NCBI GenBank assembly: GCA_026990385.1
Contig: JALXDL010000042.1
Location: 1-64,000, forward strand
Direction: 5' to 3'
DNA: 64,000 nt
Source of the DNA: DRKI01 sp011051875
GTDB lineage: Bacteria; Desulfobacterota; Desulfobulbia; Desulfobulbales; Desulfobulbaceae
Shown: in pieces, positions 22,795-32,828 of the stretch
How the letters are laid out: each line of letters begins with the position of its first letter
How positions within the stretch are numbered: the stretch's first letter is position 1
Notes under the pieces: model-generated
The model's input: only the letters and a program-made list of their open reading frames with translations
Database searches by the model: none
Told to the model about the DNA's origin: nothing
Made by a program: the position numbers and the translations under genes

Positions 22795-24936
22795 ATGAGT
22801 ACCCCCCATACCGTTCTCAACGACCTCAAGGTCTCGGGCAACCTGCCCAGCATGCCCCAGGTCCTGGTCAGGCTGATCGACGCCTGCCATCAGCAGGAGG
22901 TGGACCTGCAGAAGGTGGCCAGGATTGTCAGCAAGGATTCCACCCTGACCGCCAAGATACTGCAACTGGTCAATTCGGCCTTCATCGGCGCCAGGTCGCC
23001 GTTCATGGACGTCCGGCAGGCGGTGGTCTACCTGGGCGCCGACACGGTGCGCAACCTGGCGGTGAGCATCTCGGTGCAGCAGGTCTTCCGCCGTGTCGAG
23101 ACCAACGGTCTGCTCTCGCTGGACCGGTTCTGGTACCATTCCTATGAAAACGCCCTCCTGGCAAGACGGATCGCCCGTGCCGTCTCCTACCCTGACCCGT
23201 CGGAGGCCTACCTGGGTGGCCTGCTCCACGATATCGGCAAGTTGCTGCTCTGGATGGCCTTTCCCGGAAAATACGCACCCCTGCTGCTCAAGGGCGTGCG
23301 TTGCCATAACGGCAGGCTGGCCTTCCTGGAGCAGGAAAAACTGCATATCAATCACTGCGAGGCAGGGGCCTGGCTCATGGAACAGTGGCGTCTGCCCTCG
23401 CTTTTTGCCGATGCGATCCGGTTCCACCATCACCCGGCCGAGGAGCTGGCCCAGGGGTTGCCGCTCACCCGCATCATCTCCCTGGCCGATCTGCTCAGCC
23501 ACGCCGGAACGACGGACAAAGAAAGTGAAGAGCTGGCCCGGCGCCTGCTGGACCTCACGCCGCAGCAGGTTGGCACCCTCACCGAGGGAATCGAGGACCA
23601 GCTCCGCGAGGTCGCCGACAATCTGGGCATCCGCATTCCGGAGAAAAGCCTCTCATCCCTGGAAAAGGAGCCGGAAAGCGAGGCCCTGCACAGGGAGACC
23701 TCCATTGACCTGATCTCCCGGGTCAGGGATATCTCCCAGCTGACCGGCATGCTGGACAACCTGCTCCGGGCAAGTGACAGGGAGCAGATTGCCGGTGCCG
23801 TGGAACAGAGCATGAAGATCCTGTTCAACGAGGACACCTGCTTTCTGCTGCTCATGGACACCGATGGCGACAGGCTGCACGGTTTCACATCTCCGGACAA
23901 CAGGCTGGCGCACCAGGCGGTCAAGGTCAGTTTCCGGCCGGATGATCATGCAGAGAGCCTGGCCGGGCAGGCCGTGCTCCAGAGACAACCCGTGCACTCG
24001 TTCATGGAGAACCGGGAACATTCCGGCACCATGCTCGACAGCCAGCTCGTGCGGCTGCTTGGCAGCGACGGCATGGCCGTTGTGCCCATGATCCACCGGG
24101 GACAGCTCATGGGCCTGATTGTCATCGGCATCGCTGATTCCCGATCCGCCCTGCTCAGGCACACCGCTCCCCTCAGGCTGCTTGCCGGCCAGGCCGGCGC
24201 CGGTCTCTTCCTCTGCCAGCTGTACCAGACCCAGGCGGAACGGATCGCCGAGGAGCGGGTCGCCGCGGCCACCATGGTCGCGCGGAAGATAGCGCACGAG
24301 ATCAACAATCCACTGGCCATCCTGCGCAACTACATCAAGATCCTCGAAATGAAGCTCAGGGACGACGAGTCAATCAGGGAAGACCTGGCCGTCATGGACC
24401 AGGAATTTGCGCGCATCGGCAACATCTCGAGCCAGCTCGACGACCTGGCCACGGACCGGCTCCTGATCCGGCCCCGCCACCTGGACCTGAACCAGCTCCT
24501 GGCTGAGACCGTGACGATGTACGGCAAGTCCCTGCCGCCCGACCGGGAGATCGAGATACTTTTTGAACCGGATCCCGATCTGCCGGAGATCGAGACTGAT
24601 CCTGACTGTATCCGCCAGATCCTCCTGAACCTGATCGGCAATGCGGCAGATGCACTCCAGGACAGGGGCACCATCACCGTCGCCGTCCGGGCCGAAAAAG
24701 AGGAAGACGGGGAGCAGGCTGTTCTGTTGACAGTGACCGACACCGGACCCGGTATTCCTGCATCCCTCCTGCCCTCGCTGTTTGACGCCGGGACAAGCAC
24801 CAAGGGAGGCGGACATTCGGGCCTTGGCCTTGCCATTGTCCGCAAGATCACAAGACGACTGGGGGGTACGATCACCTGCTCCAGTTCAGAAAAAGGTACT
24901 ATATTTAGTGTATCTCTTCCGCTTCGCCATACTTGA
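22795..24936 (+). CDS. HDOD-GAF-histidine kinase signalling protein
   Basis: A 713-aa cytoplasmic protein. Residues about 10-210 are an HDOD domain (SGNLPSMPQVLVRLI, ARIVSKDSTLTAKILQLVNS, GGLLHDIGKLLL, FHHHP). About 310-475 is a GAF-like sensor. About 490-560 is a HisKA domain with phospho-acceptor His in KIAHEINNPLAILRNY. About 590-710 is the HATPase_c domain (NLIGNAADAL, TDTGPGIP, GGGHSGLGLAIV). No transmembrane segment and no receiver domain. The protein encoded 350 nt downstream has receiver domains and could be its partner. HDOD proteins often act in stress or c-di-GMP pathways; the stimulus is unknown. Confidence 0.88.
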   Translation: MSTPHTVLNDLKVSGNLPSMPQVLVRLIDACHQQEVDLQKVARIVSKDSTLTAKILQLVNSAFIGARSPFMDVRQAVVYLGADTVRNLAVSISVQQVFRRVETNGLLSLDRFWYHSYENALLARRIARAVSYPDPSEAYLGGLLHDIGKLLLWMAFPGKYAPLLLKGVRCHNGRLAFLEQEKLHINHCEAGAWLMEQWRLPSLFADAIRFHHHPAEELAQGLPLTRIISLADLLSHAGTTDKESEELARRLLDLTPQQVGTLTEGIEDQLREVADNLGIRIPEKSLSSLEKEPESEALHRETSIDLISRVRDISQLTGMLDNLLRASDREQIAGAVEQSMKILFNEDTCFLLLMDTDGDRLHGFTSPDNRLAHQAVKVSFRPDDHAESLAGQAVLQRQPVHSFMENREHSGTMLDSQLVRLLGSDGMAVVPMIHRGQLMGLIVIGIADSRSALLRHTAPLRLLAGQAGAGLFLCQLYQTQAERIAEERVAAATMVARKIAHEINNPLAILRNYIKILEMKLRDDESIREDLAVMDQEFARIGNISSQLDDLATDRLLIRPRHLDLNQLLAETVTMYGKSLPPDREIEILFEPDPDLPEIETDPDCIRQILLNLIGNAADALQDRGTITVAVRAEKEEDGEQAVLLTVTDTGPGIPASLLPSLFDAGTSTKGGGHSGLGLAIVRKITRRLGGTITCSSSEKGTIFSVSLPLRHT

Positions 24937-25287
24937 TTTTCCGCTTTACTGAAAGAAATCACTTTTCTTTTGACTTTCTGAAACAACTGCGGTTCAATGC
25001 TTTTGAGTAAATGTAATATTATTGTGAGACTAACCGTCATTTCCTGTCGCTTCCGGGAGACCCCGTGGAAGAGGGACCACAATGGCGGCATGCCGATCAC
25101 CGGCCAGGTATAAACCGTCAGGGGGTACAGGTCTGCCCGGAGGGAGGGGAGCAGCAGGTGCGCCTGCTGGTGTATTTTTCCAGGCAGGCGATACGTTGGA
25201 CACCATTCCCCGTAACAACAGCAGCCGCCGTTCCAGAAGTATCTTGCCACAACACCCAGATCTGTACACAAACCACATCCTGAGCAA
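24937..25287. other. Intergenic region with possible promoter and terminator
   Basis: No gene seen. An AT-rich part has TTCAAT (24993-24998), 18 nt, TATTAT (25017-25022), a possible promoter for the downstream hybrid kinase. A CAGCAGG-TGCG-CCTGCTG hairpin followed by GTGTATTTTT (25152-25179) could be a weak terminator or leader structure. Confidence 0.35.
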
Positions 25288-27186
25288 ATGGCGCACTGTG
25301 TTCTCATCATTGACGATGAACCTCATTTCTGCAGCAGTCTCAGCCTGTTACTGGAAGCCGACGGATACACAGTAGATACAGCCAACTCTGGCAGGGAAGC
25401 CCTTTTCCGCCTGCAGAACTCCTCCTACCAGGCCGTTCTCCTCGACATCGGCCTGCCGGACATCAAGGGCACGGAGATCGCCGCCCGCATCAATGACAGA
25501 CATCCCGATACCGCCGTCATCATCCTTACCGGTCATGCCACCGTGGACAGCGCTGTCGAGGCGTTGCGCCTCGGGGTCTATGACTATCTGCGCAAGCCCT
25601 GTGATGCCGGGCAGCTGCTTCGCATCGTTGAACGCGGCATCGCCCACAAACAGCTCGAGCAGCAGCTGCGGGCCAGCGAAAAACGGTTCCGCCAGCTCTC
25701 CCAGGCCACCTGGGAGGGGATCATCATCTACGAGGCCGGCAACCTGCTCCAGGCCAACGGTCAGCTCTGCGACATGTTCGGGTACAGGGAAGACGAACTT
25801 GTGGGTAAACAGATATTTGACGTGCTCCTGGACCGCAAGACCATCAAGGCCCTGGACGTGCAGACGGACAACGATACCATCGGCCCCTTCGAGGCCATGG
25901 CCATAGCCAAGAACGGCAGGCGGTTTCCGGTGGAGATCCGGGTCAAGCACATGGAGTTCTACGGTCGCACCGTGCAGGTGGCGGCGATCAGGGATGTGAC
26001 CCGCAACAAGCAGGCCCTGGAGGAGCAGATCGTCCTGCGGGAAAAACTCGCCGATGCCCGGCGGCTGGAGTCCCTGGGCATGATGGCCGGCGCCGTGGCC
26101 CATGATCTGAACAACATTCTGGCCGGGATCATCACCTATCCCGAACTCCTGCTCATGGACATGGAGGAGGACTGCAGGTACCGGGAAGAGATCGAGCTGA
26201 TTCGCGAGGCCGGCAAGCGTGCCGCGGCAGTGGTCAACGACCTGCTTACCGTCACCAGGGGGGCGACCTGCAAGAAAGAGGTCATCAGCCTCAACTCTCT
26301 TGTCTCGGGCTTCACCGGCTCGCTGGAGCACCGGGAGCTGCAAAAACGGTTCCCCGGCATCACCATCGAGACCAGCCTTGACCCGGAACTCTTCAACACC
26401 GCCGCATCGCCGGTCCATATCACCAAGTCCATCATCAATCTGGTGAACAATGCGGCCGAGGCCATGCAGGACCGGGGCCACATCCGGCTTTCCACCTACA
26501 ACTGTTACGTGGAGTCGCCCATCAATGGCTACGAACGGATCGAGCGGGGCGAATACGTGGTCCTCACCGTGGAGGATACCGGTCCCGGGATATCGTCCAG
26601 GGACATGCAGCATATCTTTGATCCCTTCTACAGCAAGAAGAACATGGGCCGCAGCGGAACCGGGCTCGGTCTCACGGTGGTCTGGAATACCGTCCACGAC
26701 CATGGCGGCTACATCGACCTGTCCAGCAGCAGCAACGGAACCTGTTTCTCCCTCTACTTCCCGGTAACGCACGAGAACATCCACGTGGGACAGAACGCTC
26801 TCTGCCTCACCGATCTCGGCGGCAACGGCCAGGAGATCCTGGTGGTGGACGACCAGAAGAGCCAACGCGAGATCGCGCGCCGGCTCCTTGCCCGCCTGGG
26901 CTACCAGGCCCACACCGCGCGAAGCGGCGAGGAGGCGGTGGAATTCATCAAGAAACAGCCGGTGGACCTGGTCCTGCTCGACATGATCATGACGCCCGGC
27001 ATCAACGGCTGCGAGACCTACCAGCGGATCATCCAGCATATCCCCGGCCAGAAGGCCATCATCACCAGCGGCTATTCCAGCGACTCCGAGATCAGGAAGG
27101 CCAGGGCCCTGGGCATCACCCAGTTTGTCAAGAAACCCTACTCCATCCAGGACCTGGGCCGGGCCCTCAAACTTGAAATAAGTTGA
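25288..27186 (+). CDS. Receiver-PAS-histidine kinase-receiver hybrid protein
   Basis: A 632-aa cytoplasmic hybrid. Receiver 1 spans about residues 4-118 (VLIIDDE, phospho-Asp in AVLLDIGLPD, Lys in YLRKPC). A PAS domain spans about 125-245. HisKA is at about 265-330 with GAVAHDLNNILAGI. HATPase_c is at about 370-490 (NLVNNAAEAMQD, EDTGPGIS, GTGLGLTVV). Receiver 2 is at about 512-628 (ILVVDDQ, LVLLDMIMTPG, FVKKPY). The N-terminal receiver suggests input from another kinase, perhaps the HDOD kinase just upstream. No output domain is present, so the phosphoryl group must pass on or act through protein contacts. Confidence 0.88.
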   Translation: MAHCVLIIDDEPHFCSSLSLLLEADGYTVDTANSGREALFRLQNSSYQAVLLDIGLPDIKGTEIAARINDRHPDTAVIILTGHATVDSAVEALRLGVYDYLRKPCDAGQLLRIVERGIAHKQLEQQLRASEKRFRQLSQATWEGIIIYEAGNLLQANGQLCDMFGYREDELVGKQIFDVLLDRKTIKALDVQTDNDTIGPFEAMAIAKNGRRFPVEIRVKHMEFYGRTVQVAAIRDVTRNKQALEEQIVLREKLADARRLESLGMMAGAVAHDLNNILAGIITYPELLLMDMEEDCRYREEIELIREAGKRAAAVVNDLLTVTRGATCKKEVISLNSLVSGFTGSLEHRELQKRFPGITIETSLDPELFNTAASPVHITKSIINLVNNAAEAMQDRGHIRLSTYNCYVESPINGYERIERGEYVVLTVEDTGPGISSRDMQHIFDPFYSKKNMGRSGTGLGLTVVWNTVHDHGGYIDLSSSSNGTCFSLYFPVTHENIHVGQNALCLTDLGGNGQEILVVDDQKSQREIARRLLARLGYQAHTARSGEEAVEFIKKQPVDLVLLDMIMTPGINGCETYQRIIQHIPGQKAIITSGYSSDSEIRKARALGITQFVKKPYSIQDLGRALKLEIS

Positions 27187-27321
27187 CCAATCCTTTATCC
27201 TCTTTCTGATCAGCCGTGCCAGTGGACGGTCTCCATGGCTGCCCGCGCCGGCCGGCCCGGTGCATGACCGCACGGCCCCGGTCCACTGTCCGTCCCTTTC
27301 CCCGCTTCCTGGAGTCCTGTT

Positions 27322-29202
27322 TTGAAAAACATTCTCGCGATCTCCGCCTCGATGGTACAGGGGCTCTGGAGGGCCCTGCGCATCACCATGCAACTGCTCT
27401 CCACCCTCCTCTTTGTCCTGCTGATCCTGGCGGTGCTGGTGGTCCTCGTTCACCGGCCCCGGACCGTCATTCCCCCCGGCTCGGCACTGGTAGTGGCACC
27501 ACAGGGTACGCTGGTCGAAGAGACCTCGGCCATGGACCCAATGGCCCGGTTCATGAACAACATCGCCGGGCTGCCGGTCAGGGAGGAAACCCTGCTCCAG
27601 GACGTCCTTGATGCGATCCACCATGCAGGGAACGACGACCGGATCCGGCTGCTGGTCATCGCCCCGGGCCGCATGGAGCAGGCAGGCCTGAACCAGGTGC
27701 AGGCCATCGGCCGCGCCATCGAGGAGTTCAAACGTTCGGGCAAGGTGGTGATCGCCACCGGTGACACCTTCAGCCAGACCCAGTACTATCTCGCCTCCTG
27801 GGCCGATGAGATCTATCTCCACCCCATGGGCTCGGTGGACCTGCACGGCTTTGGCGTCTACCGTCTCTATGTCCGGGAACTGCTGGACAAGCTGGCGGTC
27901 AACTTCCATGTATTCCGGGTCGGAACCTTCAAGTCAGCCCTGGAACCTTTCATCCGCAACTCCATGTCACCCGAGGCCCGGGAGGCCAACAGCTTCTGGC
28001 TGACCAACATCTGGAACCGCTTCTGCGCAGAGATCGCTGCTCATCGCGGCATCACCGTGCGGGCCATCAACGACGCCATCAACAACCTGCCCGCGCACCT
28101 GCGGGCGGCCGGCGGCGATGCCGGCCGGATGGCGCTCAACACGGGGCTGGTGGACGGTCTCAAGGATCACCAGCAGTTTACCGATTACCTGAGCAGCCTG
28201 GTGGGCCGGTCCGAGGACCGGAGCAGCTTCCGCCAGGTTTCCCTGGAGACCTATCTTTCCACGTTCACGCCGTCCTTCACCGACGCCGGTGACGCAAAGG
28301 ACAGGATCGCCCTCATCGTGGCCCAGGGGGACATTGTCTACGGTGAAGGCGGGGTGGGCAAGATCGGCTCCTCCTCCCTCTGCCGCCAGATCCGCCTGGC
28401 CCGGAACGACCGCCATGTCAGGGCCCTGGTCCTGCGCATCGACTCAGGCGGCGGGTCGGCCCTGGCAGCGGAGCTGATCCGGCGGGAGCTGGAGGCGACC
28501 AGGAAATCCGGGCGGCCGGTGGTGGTCTCCATGGGCTCCATGGCCGCCTCGGGCGCCTACTGGCTCGCTGCGGGTGCAGATCGGATATTTGCATCACCGC
28601 TCACCCTGACCGGCTCCATCGGCATCTTCGGCGCCATGCCCACCTTTGAAGACTCCCTTGCCCGCATCGGTGTCCACAGTGACGGCACAGGGACCACCAG
28701 GCTGGCCGATGCCGGCGATCCGACGCGTCCCCTGGCCGATGACGTGGGCCGGGCCATCCAGATCAGCGTGGAGAACGGCTACTCCAGGTTCATCTCCATC
28801 GTTTCCCGGGGTCGTGGCATCCCGGCCGCCCAGGTGGAAAAGATCGCCGAAGGACGGGTCTGGGACGGGGCCACGGCCAGGAAACTGGGCCTGGTTGACG
28901 AGCTGGGCACCCTGGACGACGCCATTGCCGCCGCCGGCGAACTGGCCGGTGCCAGGAACGCGGTTCCGGTGTACATCGAACCACCCGGTCCGTCGCTGCT
29001 GAAGCTGCTCCGACACCTGGGGAGAGAGGCGGCCAGCCTGACGGGCCCGCCTGACAGGTCCCTGTTGGCCGGAATCCTCAGGCCGGCGCAGGAACAGGCC
29101 CTGGAGCTGTTCATCCGGACGCCGGACCCGCGGCACCTGTACACCTACTGTCTGCTGCCGCGCTCCTGGCCCGGCCCCGTCCCTTCCCTTCCGGGCCCCT
29201 GA
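27322..29202 (+). CDS. sppA: Signal peptide peptidase SppA, long (67K) type
   Basis: A 626-aa membrane protease that degrades signal peptides after their release. One N-terminal transmembrane helix (about residues 20-46) is followed by two tandem S49 domains. The catalytic Lys is Lys204 (VGTFKSALEPF) and the nucleophile is Ser410 (MGSMAASGAYWLAAG), nearly the same numbers as in E. coli SppA. LRIDSGGGSALAAELI and LTLTGSIGIFG are conserved. It starts at TTG 27322 with GGAG 8 nt upstream; no better start is seen. It appears to be a single gene. Confidence 0.92.
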   Translation: MKNILAISASMVQGLWRALRITMQLLSTLLFVLLILAVLVVLVHRPRTVIPPGSALVVAPQGTLVEETSAMDPMARFMNNIAGLPVREETLLQDVLDAIHHAGNDDRIRLLVIAPGRMEQAGLNQVQAIGRAIEEFKRSGKVVIATGDTFSQTQYYLASWADEIYLHPMGSVDLHGFGVYRLYVRELLDKLAVNFHVFRVGTFKSALEPFIRNSMSPEAREANSFWLTNIWNRFCAEIAAHRGITVRAINDAINNLPAHLRAAGGDAGRMALNTGLVDGLKDHQQFTDYLSSLVGRSEDRSSFRQVSLETYLSTFTPSFTDAGDAKDRIALIVAQGDIVYGEGGVGKIGSSSLCRQIRLARNDRHVRALVLRIDSGGGSALAAELIRRELEATRKSGRPVVVSMGSMAASGAYWLAAGADRIFASPLTLTGSIGIFGAMPTFEDSLARIGVHSDGTGTTRLADAGDPTRPLADDVGRAIQISVENGYSRFISIVSRGRGIPAAQVEKIAEGRVWDGATARKLGLVDELGTLDDAIAAAGELAGARNAVPVYIEPPGPSLLKLLRHLGREAASLTGPPDRSLLAGILRPAQEQALELFIRTPDPRHLYTYCLLPRSWPGPVPSLPGP

Positions 29203-29398
29203 TCAGCTGCCGCTGGAGTGCTGCGGGGTAATTGCTTTTTCACGACCACTCTGGTACATATCGATACACCGGTACGACCGGTCCGGAGTTCCGGGTTCTC
29301 CCCGGACGCCGGTCCATCCGGCTTCAGTTCCCTGCCACCGACCCGGTCCAGGGGTCCGTGGCATACATCAACACCAAGACTTCCCCGGAGCCGCAACC

Positions 29399-30313
29399 AT
29401 GCAATACATCAGACCGCTCGTTCTCCTCTGCTGTGCAGTCGTTCTTTTCGCCGTCAATCCGGTACGCGCCACCGAGCCCATGCTGGTTACCGGCAATCCG
29501 GAGGCGCCGCCCATTGTCTGGGAGAAAGGCGGCAAACTCGTCGGCATCGGCCCGTGGCTGGCCGAAACAACGCTGAAGCCGCTGGCGGTGCCCCATGTCA
29601 TAAGACCGGCCGGCAGCTGGGCCGAAGTGCAGGAAAAGGCCAGGAGCGGCGCCGTGGACCTGATTGTCTCCGCCTACCGCAACAAGGACCGGGAGGCCTA
29701 CCTGGAATTTTCCGAACCCTACCTGGAAAGCCCGGTGGTCATTGTGACCAAAAAAGGGGATGGTTTTGCCTGCAACTGCTGGACAGACCTGATCGGCAAG
29801 AAAGGAGTGGCCCATGCGGGGGAGAGTTTTGGCGAGAAATTCGATGACTATATCAAGGCCAGGCTTGACGTCACCTATACCACCTACAACCGGGCCTTCG
29901 AGATGCTGGGAGAGGACACGGCTGACTACCTGATCATCGATCTCTACCCGGCCATCATCTACTCCAAGCTGCTTCAGGTCGAAGACCGGATCGAATTCAT
30001 GGCCAAACCGGCCACGGTCCAGCACTTCCACATGGCCTTTTCCAGGAGATCACCCCACAGGAGCCTGCTCCCGGAAATCAACCGGCGGATCGCGGAGCTG
30101 AAGAAGCAGGGAGCGATCAAGAAAATGCTGATGGCCCAGTACACGGACTGGAAAAAGACCTTTGACCAGCGCCAGCGTTTCTATGCCAAATCACAGGTCA
30201 AGGCCAGCCAGGCCCAACAGCAGTACCAGGCAGGAGCCCGCGACCGTGGCCTTGACACCATGGCCCGTTTCATCGAGCGCGACATCCCCTACATGGACGG
30301 CGCCTCGTTCTGA
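29399..30313 (+). CDS. Periplasmic solute-binding protein, family 3
   Basis: A 304-aa exported protein with a signal peptide (about residues 1-24, ending VRATEP). The SBP_bac_3 fold begins with MLVTGNPEAPPIVWEKGGKLVGIGPWL, then VDLIVSAYRNKDREAYLEFSEPY with the hinge region. No ABC permease or ATPase gene is adjacent, so it may be an orphan binding protein or a sensory partner. A short C-terminal extension (about residues 250-300) is rich in Gln and Ala and may be coiled. Ligand unknown. Confidence 0.8.
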   Translation: MQYIRPLVLLCCAVVLFAVNPVRATEPMLVTGNPEAPPIVWEKGGKLVGIGPWLAETTLKPLAVPHVIRPAGSWAEVQEKARSGAVDLIVSAYRNKDREAYLEFSEPYLESPVVIVTKKGDGFACNCWTDLIGKKGVAHAGESFGEKFDDYIKARLDVTYTTYNRAFEMLGEDTADYLIIDLYPAIIYSKLLQVEDRIEFMAKPATVQHFHMAFSRRSPHRSLLPEINRRIAELKKQGAIKKMLMAQYTDWKKTFDQRQRFYAKSQVKASQAQQQYQAGARDRGLDTMARFIERDIPYMDGASF

Positions 30314-30413
30314 GCCCCGGCAGAAAAGAGTCCCCGGCGCATCCCTCAATCACGGCCAGGAAGCAGCAGGAAGATATCACAACTGATCCCGGGGGTACTG
30401 GCAATTCTTAGAT

Positions 30414-31586
30414 TCATCCCTTGATCACGGCCAGGGGATGGAGCACCTCAACGATCTCGACCAGGTCCTCCTGGTTGCGCATGACCTGGTCGATATCCTT
30501 GTAGGCCCCGGGCGCCTCGTCCAGGTCACGGCGATGGCGGATGGCATGCAGGATGTTGCGGGCGTCGAGTTTTTTCTTCTCCGCAGCCAGGTCCAGGACC
30601 CGCTGCGCCTCCCTGCGGCCCATGATCCGGCCGGCCCCGTGCGAACAGGAATGGAAAGAGGCCGGATTGCCCAGTCCGCGAACGATATAACTGACACTAC
30701 CCTGTGAGCCGGGAATGATTCCGGTCTCGCCGTTGCGCGCCCTGGTGGATCCCTTCCGGTGGACCATGACCTCGCGACCGTAGTGGACCTCGGCTGCGGC
30801 GTAGTTGTGTGCGATGTTGATCATGGAACCGAAATCCACCGGCCCGAGCAGGTCGGCAAAGACCTCCTGCACCCGTTCCATCATCTCCCTGCGGTTGGCC
30901 AGGGCAAAATCAACGCAGTAGCGCATCTCGTCCAGGTAGAGCCTGCCTTCCATGCTGTCCAGGGGCAGGTAGGCCAGCTGCCAGTTCCGGGGTACCTGGA
31001 ACTTCATTTGCGGTGCCAGCCGGATGGCCAGCTTGTTATAGTGGCCGGCCACCTTGTAGCCCAGGTTGCGGCTGCCGGAATGGACCATGATCCAGATCCG
31101 GCTGTCACCGCCTCTCTGGATCTCGATGAAGTGATTGCCGCTGCCAAGGGTGCCCACCTGGGAGCGGGCGCTTCGGAATTCGCTGAACACCACGGGCAGG
31201 GTCCGGGGAGGGTCCGGCGGCAGGGGCGGCAGCCTGTCCGGGGGCAGCGCCTTGACATGATGCCTGAACCCCAGGGGAATGGCACGACGGATACCGGTCA
31301 TCGCCTTCTTGAGAAGGTCCAGCGGCACCTCGGTCAGGCTGGTGCGGACCGCGCACATCCCGCAGCCGATATCCACGCCCACCGCATTGGGAATGACCGC
31401 ATCCACGGTGGCCAGGACGCCGCCGATGGGCATGCCGTAGCCCTGGTGGGCGTCCGGCATGATGGCCACGTGATGGAAGGCAAAGGGCAGGTTGGCCAGG
31501 TGCCTGGCCTGCTCCAGCGCCCCCTTCTCGATGTCGTCCAGCCAGAGATAGATGGGAATTTTCTCGGTCTCGATTCGTTTTTTCAC
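30414..31586 (-). CDS. rtcB: RtcB-family RNA ligase
   Basis: An approximately 390-aa RNA 3'-phosphate/5'-OH ligase of the shorter RtcB2 type. It has MPDAHQGYGMPIGGV, NAVGVDIGCGM (manganese-binding Cys), TLGSGNHFIEIQ, VHSGSRNLG, the metal-binding His of INIAHNYA, RKGSTRA, and HSCSHGAGRIMGR with the His that takes GMP. It repairs or splices RNA in the cytoplasm. Start is one of two adjacent GTG codons; I take 31586, 6 nt after an AAGGGGG site. No archease or rtcA/rtcR gene is nearby. Confidence 0.92.
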   Translation of the reverse strand: MKKRIETEKIPIYLWLDDIEKGALEQARHLANLPFAFHHVAIMPDAHQGYGMPIGGVLATVDAVIPNAVGVDIGCGMCAVRTSLTEVPLDLLKKAMTGIRRAIPLGFRHHVKALPPDRLPPLPPDPPRTLPVVFSEFRSARSQVGTLGSGNHFIEIQRGGDSRIWIMVHSGSRNLGYKVAGHYNKLAIRLAPQMKFQVPRNWQLAYLPLDSMEGRLYLDEMRYCVDFALANRREMMERVQEVFADLLGPVDFGSMINIAHNYAAAEVHYGREVMVHRKGSTRARNGETGIIPGSQGSVSYIVRGLGNPASFHSCSHGAGRIMGRREAQRVLDLAAEKKKLDARNILHAIRHRRDLDEAPGAYKDIDQVMRNQEDLVEIVEVLHPLAVIKG

Positions 31587-31753
31587 CACGCGCCCCCTTG
31601 TCCTATTCCCGGATCCGGCTATAGTGGCGCCTTGATCCGGCCTGCAACCAGGTGCCGGCACCGGTGAAGGACCGCCTCCCGCAGATCATGCCACGGGGCC
31701 GGGGACGGCGGGCCGACAACACTGTTTTTTTCGATTTTGCCGATCCCTGCTCC

Positions 31754-32719
31754 ATGACAATCCAGGAAACACTCAACCTTCTCTGGCACCATCTGGGCTG
31801 GCCGCTGCTGCGCCTGCTGCTTTTTATCTCCATCGGCCTGCTGGTGGCAAATTTCATCGAGGCCCTCAACTGGACGCGGAAGATGGCCGTGGTGGCCAGG
31901 CCGCTCACCCGCTTCGCCCGCCTCTCGGACCTCACCGGTGCTTCATTCTCCATGGCCTTTTTTTCCGGCGTGAGCGCCAATACCATGCTCTCGGAAGGCT
32001 ACAGCAAGGGCGAGATCAGCAAGCAGGAGCTGATCCTGGCCAACCTGTTCAACAGCCTCCCCACCTATTTCCTGCATCTGCCCACCACCTTCTTCATCAC
32101 CGCGCCCCTGATCAAGGGCGCGGCCTTCGTCTATATCGGGCTCACCCTGGGCGCGGCCATCCTGCGAACCCTGTTCATCACCCTGGTCAGCCACTTCCTG
32201 CTGCGCGGCAAGGGCGAGCTCCGCAGGGGCCGGCCGTTCATGGCCGGGGAAAACGACCTGCAGACCGCCTGGCAGCGGACCTGGAAACGGTTCAAGAAAC
32301 GGATGCGGCGGATCATCCGCTTCACGGTCCCCATCTATGTTCTCTTTTTCTTTCTCAGTCGCGCCGGTGTGTTCGCCCAGCTCGAAAGTTTCCTGGCAGC
32401 GAACCTGGGCTTTCTCTCCTGGCTCAATCCCCAGGCCGTCTCCATCATCGCCCTGCAGGTAGCTGCCGAGTTCACGGCCGGCCTGGCCGCGGCAGGAGCA
32501 CTCCTGGCCGACGGCACCATGCAAGGCCGCGAGATCGTGCTCACCCTGCTGATCGGCAATATCCTCTCCTCCCCCATCCGCAGCATCCGGCACCAGTTCC
32601 CCTACTACGCCGGGATATTCAGGCCCCGGCTGGCCATGCAGCTCATCCTGTTCAGCCAGTGTTTCCGGACCTTCAGCATCATTCTGGTGGCAACCTGTTA
32701 TTATTTTCTCGCCTTCTGA
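31754..32719 (+). CDS. Membrane protein with nucleoside-recognition (Gate) domains
   Basis: A 321-aa polytopic membrane protein from ATG 31754; upstream in-frame sequence to 31652 is not membrane-like. About seven hydrophobic segments are visible. The conserved LTGASFSMAFFSGVSANTMLSEGYSKGEISKQE and LANLFNSLPTYFLHLPTTFF blocks and the second half (QVAAEFTAGLAAAGALL, IGNILSSPIRSIRHQFPYY) are typical of the Gate/nucleoside-recognition family related to SpmA/SpmB. Substrate unknown. It is divergent from rtcB and seems monocistronic. Confidence 0.8.
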   Translation: MTIQETLNLLWHHLGWPLLRLLLFISIGLLVANFIEALNWTRKMAVVARPLTRFARLSDLTGASFSMAFFSGVSANTMLSEGYSKGEISKQELILANLFNSLPTYFLHLPTTFFITAPLIKGAAFVYIGLTLGAAILRTLFITLVSHFLLRGKGELRRGRPFMAGENDLQTAWQRTWKRFKKRMRRIIRFTVPIYVLFFFLSRAGVFAQLESFLAANLGFLSWLNPQAVSIIALQVAAEFTAGLAAAGALLADGTMQGREIVLTLLIGNILSSPIRSIRHQFPYYAGIFRPRLAMQLILFSQCFRTFSIILVATCYYFLAF

Positions 32720-32828
32720 TCCTGTCAACACCTGTATGATGCCGGAACAAACCCGCGTGGATATCAAGGAAAAGCCGGCCCGACACGCCAGGACAAAGAG
32801 TACCTGCGCGATACTCTGCAGCGCAGTG

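Noticed and set aside
25348..27909. An 853-codon minus-strand frame under the hybrid kinase and the start of sppA
   Set aside because: It is antisense to clear kinase and receiver domains and low in complexity.
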